Below, in pieces: positions 45,418 through 55,100 of a stretch of 64,000 nucleotides of DNA (positions are counted from its first letter, which is position 1; each line of letters starts with the position of its first letter). A program made the translations under genes and the position numbers. The DNA is from Amoebophrya sp. A120. Taxonomy: Eukaryota; Sar; Dinophyceae; Syndiniales; Amoebophryaceae. The stretch is from positions 959,386-1,023,385 of the forward strand of contig CAJINV010000016.1 of NCBI GenBank assembly GCA_905178155.1, written 5' to 3'. The notes beneath the pieces were generated by a model. The model was not told the origin of the DNA, searched no databases, and saw only the letters and a list, made by a program, of their open reading frames with translations.

Positions 45418-46192
45418 GGACCACGCATGTATAGTTTAATCTTCTAAGATGAAGATCGTCAAAGATGACGAAAACGTGAACGTGTCGAGATAATATCACG
45501 GGCGGCTGCGATGGATTTTTATCGTGCCCACGTGGTAACCTACATATAACGAAAACGAATAGATTTGATTTTGCCTAAGTCCTGGTAAACAATGTTGCGC
45601 ACGCAATAAAAAGAAATGAGTGGACCCCTGGAAGGCCGCGAAAAAAGATTTCCATGTAGTTGTCTGCAGTTTGTTGCCCCTCCGCTGGGGAGCATGACTG
45701 TTGAGAAGGTCTATTCCCGACAGCAAGTCGAAGTCGTGACGAGAAAGGCAAAAAGAGCCGTGGAAGAGAAAAAACAATAAAGTGAAAAAGCTTGGCGTGT
45801 CAAATAAAGCGTTAGTTTTTCAAATAGAGAATTGCGTTGTAGTACTTGCACTATTATACAGAAGTAGCTGCACCTGCAGAAGGACTGCACGAGTGGTGGT
45901 CAAACTGTTGCTTCTTACAGCGAGGAGAGGTCCTTTAAGTATAGCTCACAATGAATGACAACATGAGACGGTGAACTGAACACCTATCAAAACCGACACC
46001 ACAGTTGAATTCTTTACTGAAGTATTTTTGTTGTTGCACCTGTAAGAATTTCTTGTTCGTATCTATACGTACCTCGTCTTGGTGTCGTGGTTCGCCGCAC
46101 ATTTTTCAAATCAACCGCAGAGCTCTCAAAGGTTGTAAACTCGGAAACGTACTACAGCGACCAAAGGAACGAACAAAACTTTTGAATAAAAA
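45418..46192. other. intergenic spacer
   Basis: 775 bp without a supported gene, introner or RNA. Confidence 0.4.
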
Positions 46193-49100
46193 ATGCCCGA
46201 GTCCCGCGTGAACCCGGCACCAGATCCTGCGCATCTGCTGAGTGCGGAGCTCCCGAAGTTGGAGCTGCCGAAGGAGAATGCAGATGTTGGGGCAGTGGAG
46301 AATGTTTTTGGCAGTAAACAAGGCGAGAACATCTTCAATGCAGGTGCTGGCGGGGAAAAAATGGAGCAGCCGGGAAGTAGTAACGCAGCGGACTTGAACA
46401 ATGAGTTTTCCGGTGCAGATGGAGGAGAATTCCTCCTTCCAAACGAAGTCGGATTGTTTGACAACGAGGCACAACTTCAGCCGCAACAAGAGGAGGAAGA
46501 CGCACCGGAGCCGGTGAATCTGTATGTATGCATTGCAAAAATCACGACATCGCAATCTGGATCTCGTCGCATAAGGAAATTCAAGTTTTCATCAATATGT
46601 TTGAATCTCGTATACTATAACTATGAAGAAATTCAAATTTTCATATGTTTGATTCTGCATGTTAGCAGCCCTTTCGAAGTTCTTTGCTTGGGAGACTTTG
46701 TCATGCGTTACTATTTCATACCGTTGCGAAGTAAATATGTTTGCAATGCATGGCATGATGTGATCGACGAGCTTGACTTGGCCGCGATGTTAGAGGGTGA
46801 CCAAAAAATGCTGAAGACGGAACAGGTAAAGTACTATATCGCTTTACAGGATGTTGATAGACTACATAGCTTCATTTTTTAAGGAAGAGAAGGAGAAGGG
46901 GGCTAGGGCTTGTTGATGACGCATTGAGTTTGACGAGTTGATGTCCCAGGAGGTGCTTTTCACCACTACTTCTTCACTGGTAATTCCAATTCGATTTCCA
47001 AGAATTATTAGCATAACTCCCACACGACAACTTTCCCCATGAAATAAACCGATCAGATTCTGCAGACGCTGACCGACACTTTTATCTCCTCCGAAGTGCT
47101 GGTGGTGTCGAAAATTGTATGAGATTGCGCAGTATGCATTGCAAGAATGTCTGGGTCTGGAACATGGCAACTTGTCATGCCAAGTCTGAATCATGCAAAA
47201 ATCTGTATTGCATGACTCCCAAAAGCTGTCCACTTTTGTCCAAGTTGGGAGGCAGTTTCTCATGCAGGAAATGCATGATCTGTCATGCTACGTCCTTCAT
47301 TCCAGACCTCATAGGTCATGTAAAACCTGCATGACAAGCGTGCATGCTTCCAGACCCAGACACTTTTGCAGTTGATACGCAGCTACTAGAAGTTCCACAT
47401 AGGCTCTTATTCTTTGGTGTGGAGGACGAGGAGGTCGTGTAAAATAAGTGCTAGAATTTTATTCTCGTCACTTCTACTGTCTTTGCTCTTTGGCAAACGG
47501 CACTGGTAGTTTGTATCCGACAACTTGGTTCAACATCTGGAAGCCCAAAGAGGACCGGCACGAGAGACCGACCAGTCAGTGTGTCGTGAAGTAGATCTTC
47601 AATGAATTCATCTGTGTGATGAAATTGATGTCAAGAAGCAGAACACGAAGCTGAAATAAGTAACTCGGGGTGTGGGACGTCGAGTTGTGCATTCTCATAC
47701 ATTGGAAACCGCGTGCAAGAGGTGATTGAGGAATTTGGGTACCAAACGAAAGCCAATGTCCTGGCGAAGAAGTTGATCGCGAGTTGGAAAGGTATGAATT
47801 TATCTAGAGAACGGGGGTCGGGGTGCTGGATGATTGTTTATACGTGTTTTCTTTTGCGAGGAGATTTGCATCCATTTGGCAGCTGCTCCTTTTCCTCATA
47901 CGTTTTTTCATGCGGATCCGGATGCGCAAGAACAGGCGTCGTAATGCAATGAAAATGATGCGTCAAAAACATGAAGATAGTAGGCGCAGTTTTGAGTCCT
48001 CTCTACTTTCACCAAATGTCTTGCATGAAAAACCACACGACAGACACTTCTCCCAACGACAAGCCGCGTCCATCGGCGCAGGTCGCGTACTTTGACGGCG
48101 AACTGGAGAACGAAGCTGGCGAGCTGGAGAAGGTCTGCGTGTGGCCCGACCTGATTGGCGGGCCTAGCTCCAAAAACAAGATGAAGCAGGCCGGCGCTGG
48201 TGGGGAGAACAAGATGAAAAGCAAGAAGCCAAAGGAGAGAAAGGCAAAAGGTGCAAACAAGCCGAAGGCGAACAAGCAGCCCAAGAAACAAGCGATGAAG
48301 AAGAAATCCGATCTGGCGCTGCCGGATCTGAACTTCGAAGCCGATGAAGAAGAGGGCGGCTCTACGCCTAGCCTGACCAGCGAGGACGAGGGTGAGGAGG
48401 AAGATATGAATTGCAAAAGTATCCGTATCGTACTAGTTGTAAATCGTATTACAAATTTTCTCAGCATGATACATGGAGTTTGTCATGGTGATTTTCCTTG
48501 AGAGTTAAAATTTGTCGTGCATAATTGCGATTACTAGTACTACGGGCGGGATACTTTTGCACTCTATAGAAGATGGATACAAAAACCCGGACTTACCGGA
48601 GAAGGAAGAGAAGAAGGAGCTGGCAAAGCAGAAAAAATATCCCGTGCAAAAGTATCGTGCTTATTCGTATTGAAAATCACCCTCGACGCTGGTGCAATGA
48701 TGCATGAGAAGCCTCCTTCCCATAAGTAAATCAGCATGACAAACTACGCAGGACGAATTTTGTTTGTGATGCAATTCCTACTAGAACAGTGGAGTGCTTT
48801 TGCGACGCATAAGAAAAAGTTGGCCCGGACGAAGACGATGGATGGCAGTGACGAGGAGCAATTTGAGTGGGACGTAAGAAAAATGAATTGAGAATTTAAA
48901 ATTTAGCGAGCTTATTTGACGTGGTACAACGAGTACGACGTATTGGTTGTGATCCTGCATGTAAGTATTAGGTAGTTTATTTTCTATTCTTTCCACTATG
49001 AATGAATGAATCTTGAATGCCAGCGGCAAGAGGCGACGCCAACGGCAAACTCCCCCCTGGTGGCCGGGCACTGCTAAAGCGGGCGGTGAAACGTCACTAG

Positions 49101-52100
49101 GGGTGTAGGAGTTGGTTTACCACTACTACAGAATCATTTACCACTGAGAATTACACTACAGTATGTGAGAGGCTTTACCGCTCACCTTGAGAAGCGCGCG
49201 CGTCATTCTATTCTTTCCACTACAGAAACTAACACATCTGCATATCAGCATGATGTGGAATTATCGTGCACCTGTATGACAGAATGAGCAGCAGGATTAC
49301 GACATGAAACAAAATGAATTTCAACACAGAAACCGGACGACAAATCGGCGGCAGGCGGGGCCGCGCAGTCATCCAAGCATGTCCCCCTGAGTAAAACGGA
49401 AAAAGCGACTGGAGGGTTGTTGAAGCGCAGGACCCGCAAGGTCGTTGGTGGAGCTGCTGCGGGGAGCAAGAACGAGGAGGGGGTAGAGGAAAACAAAAAA
49501 CCAAACACGAAGGGGAAAGGAAAGGAAAAGAAAGTATTGCAGTGTTTTTCGATTTTATGCTGTCAAACTGATGTTGAACTTAGCGCGGCGTTGTTTGATA
49601 CTTGCAGTGCCAGTGCCAGGTAGTAGCTTCTGCCATACTACCAGGCACTTCTCCTGAATAAATTCTAAAAAAAGCTTCTACATAATTACCAGGCCACCAG
49701 CAAGGAGTCCTCCGCCACCTCCAGCAAGGCAAAAGTCGAGGACGACCTCGAAGTTTCTTCCAAGTCCAAGAGCAAAAGCACTACCTCCAAGGTCGCCATG
49801 AAGTCCTCCACCGGCGCGGCCGCGGCCAGTGGAACAAAGAAAGGCTCGAAGGAGTCAGCATCCTCTACTTCCGGAGCCGACAAAAACTACACGACCCTGG
49901 ACGCCGACGTTCTGCTCGCGGAGGACCAGGATGATCCGGCTTCCTCGAGCAAAGCGATGAAACGGAAAATGAACAACAACTCGAAGATGAGCAAGGTGGG
50001 ACAACAAGATGACTATGCAATGCAAAAGCATCGTACTCGTAAAGTAATTGCAGTTATGCATTACAAATTCAGGTATTAAGGTAAATCCGCATTACAAATT
50101 CCATTTCTAATGCTGAGAAACTTTGTATTGCAATTACTACTAGTACGATGCTTTTGCAGAGGATAATGACAGCGAACAGATGTCATCTCCTATCGCGGAA
50201 AATAAACAGAAACAGGATGCAGCAGCTGAGATGAAGCAAGCGAAATCCAAATCGAAATCTACCAACGCGAAGATCGAAGCGTCTGTTGCGGCGGAAAAAA
50301 GCAAACAGGAACAAGAGGAACAATCGAACTCTGACGCAGCTGGTGAGCCGGCGTCGAAGAAGCGGAAGATGACAAAATACCCAGTGCAAAAGTATCGTAC
50401 TCGTAGTAATTGCGGTCATGCATTACAAATCTCGTTTCCAAGGCAAATCAGCATGACAACTTGCGTTTGTCATGCTGAGGGAATTTGTCATGCCATTTAT
50501 ACTAGTACGATACTTTTGCACTTCATACAAAAGGTGCGGGAACTGCAAAAGCAAAAGGCTCTAGTACGACCTCCGCGGGAGGTGGAGCGAGTGCGAGTGG
50601 AAAGGTGAGCAAGCAAGCGTCAAAGCAGTCGTCGAAGATCAGTGTGGAGAAGGAGCAAGAAGCTGAACCAGTGGAGAAAAGCGCCGCTGGTGCGACCTCG
50701 TCCAAAATCGCGAAATCCAAAAGCAAGGAGCCCGCTTCTGATGCAGTCGTGTTGAACAAAAAAGCAAGCAAAGCCTCCACGATTTCCGCCTCGTCGAGTG
50801 TAGCAGTAGCCGTGATGAAGAAAGATCTCCAAGAACAACCAGAACAACCGGAAAAGTCCAAGTCGAAATCCTCAAAAGCGCCGGCGATGAAACAAGCCCC
50901 CGCGGCCGCCGCTTCCTATCAAATGCAAAAATGTCTGGGTCTGGAAGGTTGCAACTTGTGACGCTGTCTCTGGAAGGTAAAAAAGATCTGTATTGTATGA
51001 CCAGCAAGTAGAGCAGGAGTGCAGTTTGTGCTGCGCGGAGTGGGCGTTTCTCATGCGGAATACGCATCAGAAGGTCCTTCAAATCTGTGACGCTAGGTCA
51101 TGCATTACAGGCATCATGGGTTATGCAAAATATGCATGACAAACCCGGTCACAGCGGTTATGCAAAATATGCTGCATATGCATTACAGGCGTCACAGCGG
51201 TAGGACCCAGAGAGGGCATTTTGTTCGCCGCAGAGATGCAGCGGGTGCAGATCGTGCGGGGACAGCAGAAAGAGTGCAAAGCCATTCCGGAAAACAGCCC
51301 GCCCGAATTACCAGAGGGCGACCACATTGCACTCCACACCGCTATTAGCTGGCATAGGCCGCAGGCGCCACAGCCGGCACAGAGCGGAGACGCGAGGCAG
51401 CCAGGCCGCGGCGAAAGGACGAAGCCGCTTGCCTTCAACGCGCGGCATTCGGAGCTTATCCCGACTGAAGGTGAGAGAGAGCGGGTGAAGATACTGAAAG
51501 GACAGAATGAATTTGAGGAGCGCCTCCCGTTTTCGGGAGTAATATCTTGGCCCAGGGGTACAAAAACGACAGAGGTTCTGGAGCCACTATTCGAGGGAGC
51601 ACAGATGCCCGACATCGAGCAGGTCGGCCTGGAAGGCATCCAGAAATGGGCGCAGGAAGTACTCTTGGACTCCGGTGCGTGCAGCTACGTACCGACTGAG
51701 CCGACAGAGGATATGAGGCAGCTTTTTGAGCGACAGACACCCGGCCAGCGAGGAGGGAGAACAGAAGGAGCGAGCGGCGCGGACAAAAAGAAAGAAAAGG
51801 AGAGAGAGCATCGGTCAATGTTCGCGGGGCCGGTAGATGGATCGACGCTAGATAACGTCTACCAGCACGCGAAGCAGGCGAGAGAGCAGGTTCTTGGCGT
51901 CCGCCGCGGCGCACCGGCGGAGGAAATCAAGAAGATCAACGCCGGCACGGCCACGGCCCCCAGAGAGGTGGTCGGGGTTGAGGAGTGCACGAAAGAAATC
52001 TCCTTGGCTCATGTTTTCAAAAGCGAGCGAATCCGGCACGCCGAAGGAGAGCGCCATACGTTCAGCCCGGAGGAAATGCCGCGCGCCGTCACGCAGTTGA

Positions 52101-55100
52101 CCGAGGCAGCGAAAGGTCTACCGCCTCTGCGAATTCCCGCGGCCGAATTGAGGAGACACATCATGAAAATGAACAAAGAAGCTTCCGGCGCGCGCCGATG
52201 GGGTCCGCTTGTGGGCCTTTGCCGCAATGACGGACCAGCAGACTTGCCAGCTCGCAGCCGGTTGCGAGGTCTTCTTGCAGAGAATCGGCCTCGCGGATTG
52301 GATCCCGGGACAGGAGGACGCAATTTTGCCGCCGGCGCTGACGGTGCTGCAGGTCGAGATCCTCCGGAAAGCCTCACAACTTGGCGGGGACATCTCGAAG
52401 CTCCGGACGGTAATTCGCGGGACACCGGTCTACCGGATTACGTTGAGCTTCCTTACGCACCGCATGGCCCGCATCGCGGACCTCGGGGACGCTTTTACCC
52501 CTTCCGGGGCCGCCGGAAAGCCGGCTGCCTCATGCATGGCAACCGTTTTAGAAATCCTGAAGGTCTGCTACGCGGAAGACCTGCAGAACGGCTGCGAAAA
52601 CAAGGAGCGAGCGGCGGAACTGAGTGAGCAGGAAAAAACGAACGCAGCGAACTGGCTAACGATCTTGATAGGAATTGACGCCAGTAATTTCTACAATTGC
52701 ATAAGCATGCCAAGCATGGTGCGGAGTTTTCGCTGGGCGCGGTTGCGCCCCACCTACATCAAGCTGGCAATGCTTTCAAATTGGCGAAAAACCCTCTTCC
52801 TGAGGAACGGGAGTTGCTTCGCAGAGCTCAGCGACCATCGAGACCTCATCCAGGGTTCAGTGGAAACGATGCTCCGTGGCGTCCTGCTCTTTATGAGAGG
52901 AGCCACCGCGGTGGCGCAGTTCGTGGCGGAGTGCTTCGACGCGGCCGGGCGAATCGATGAGAAGCGCATCGACAGCGCGGGGGCGAAGCTCCGCAGAACG
53001 CTGCGCGAAGATTTTGCGGGGGGAGATGACACCGACGCCACTTTCCCGGACTACAAGCCGGCGGAGGAGGTCCATGAGCTCTTCCGCGACGAGGAGGGCG
53101 CTGGCGGTGCAGAGACGGGAAACAGGACGACGAGGACGCGGATGACCCGGAGCAAGGAGTACGAGAGGACGAGAGTCAGCCAAAGACTGCCGATGAGCGA
53201 GCGGGAGGAGAAGGCGCCAAGGAAGGCAGCCGTCGTGCAGTTTGTGGATGATGGCACCCTCTCCATCAAATTGCACAAAGACGACGCCGAAAAACTGCGG
53301 AAGCTGCTGAAAATAGTGGCCACAGCGTACGAAACGATGTATGCGTCCGAAGGGCAGTACCTCGCGCCAAAAAAGGCCGCGATGCTCCTCTCTGCTTCGG
53401 CGATGGACCAGCAGGCGCTATATCTCGCAGCCTTCCGCCCCTTCGGAATTGTCTTCAACTTGAAGGAGTGCACCAAGATCCTGGGCATCACGATCCGGCT
53501 CGGCGACATACGGGACCAGGTTGATGCAATTCGCAAGCAGGTCAACAATTCAGTCTCGTTCGCGCAGCACCTCTGCTATCGAGTTATGCGAAGCAAGGGC
53601 AATTTCGTGATGACAGGCGCGGATCTTCGGTGGGTGATCATTTGCTTCTACATGTCGCCAATCATCTACATTCTCCCGGTGCTCCGCCTGATTTTCGCCC
53701 AGAGCGACTGGTCCGAGTTACTTATCGAGATGGCGACTTCAATCGCGAAGGTTATCGGTTTCGAGCGAGAGGTCTGGGAGAGGATGACCACGATGCACAA
53801 TGTCACGCCGGAGCTTTTCCATCGACTGATCTTCAGTGAGAACATCATGGGGATTGTAGACCCGTACGTGCTCGGGATCAAGCTCCTCCGAGGCGTAGCG
53901 CAGAGCGACATCCTTACCAACATTGATGGCTTCGTGACGTGGGCAACGTTCCCGATCCGCTTCCACGGCGCCGGGCTTGCAGGAATCGGCGCGGCCGACC
54001 GAAAGGCAGCACAGGTAAAGACGACGGCAGACCTGGCATTAGTTGAGGCTTTGAGCGAGGGAGCAGAAATCAGGTTGCCAGCGAAGTCTGACCTCCGCCT
54101 GTGCGGTTTCATCCCGGACAGGAGCAGCAAGCCTCCGCCGCCCGAAAAGGTCCCGCGGGCGTGCCACAGTGCGAGCGCGTTTGTGGTGGCATCGGCGGAC
54201 GGCATGGGCGTCCGACTCCTGCAAACAGACACGACGGGGCGGGTTTCGGTACTACGGCAGGTACGAACAAAACGCGAGCACCTGCTCACAGAGGAGAGAG
54301 CGGAAGAAAGGCAGTTCGTTGCTTATCTGAGTGGATTTCTATCCCTAAGTCAGCAGACGGAACAAGAGGAGCCAGGAGTGCACTACACCTACAGGCTATG
54401 CGACTACTGGCGACTCCGGGGAAAGACGCGCGGGCCGCTGCGCCGGGGCGAAGGGATAGCCGTCCACTTCGCCGAGCAAGTCGAGCAGATGCACTTGAGG
54501 GGCCACAGAGTAGAGCGAGCGAACACAAGAACGGCGGAGCAGGTCGCCGAGGCAAGCAGGGAGATGAGCACAGTGATGGCGACCAAAGTCATAGGGCTCA
54601 GCATTGTCAACGCAACGGGGCACGACCACGAGTACACAGACTGGCCCGTCTACGATTTCGGTGAGCAGGCTTTCGGTTTCCCCCCGCTGCGGGACTGGAA
54701 AAAGCGGCGCAGCCTCGCAGCGCGGCGCGAGTACGTCAAAGACTCGCTGCAGTTCCAAGACCTCCAAAACGGCGAAAACACAGAAGACGAGCATCCGGAT
54801 AACGATCCGGCGGAGGTTGAGAGAGCGGCCGCGCGATCGCCGGCGCCGAAAGGAAGGGCGAAAGCACAGGCAAAGGCGAGGGAGCAGCCCCCCCAGGAGA
54901 GAGCGGCAAAGCCAAAGGCGAAGGCGAAGCAACCAGGCCCGCAACCGAAACAGCAACCAACAGGCGAAACGAGCGCAGGCTGCGGACCCGGGGCCCCCGA
55001 GGCGACAGGCGGCCGGCGGAAGGGCGGCGCAGGCGAAACAGAACCCGGCCCCAACAAGGAAAGCAGTGCCGGCGAAGAAGAAGGAGATCGCGTAGCTTTA

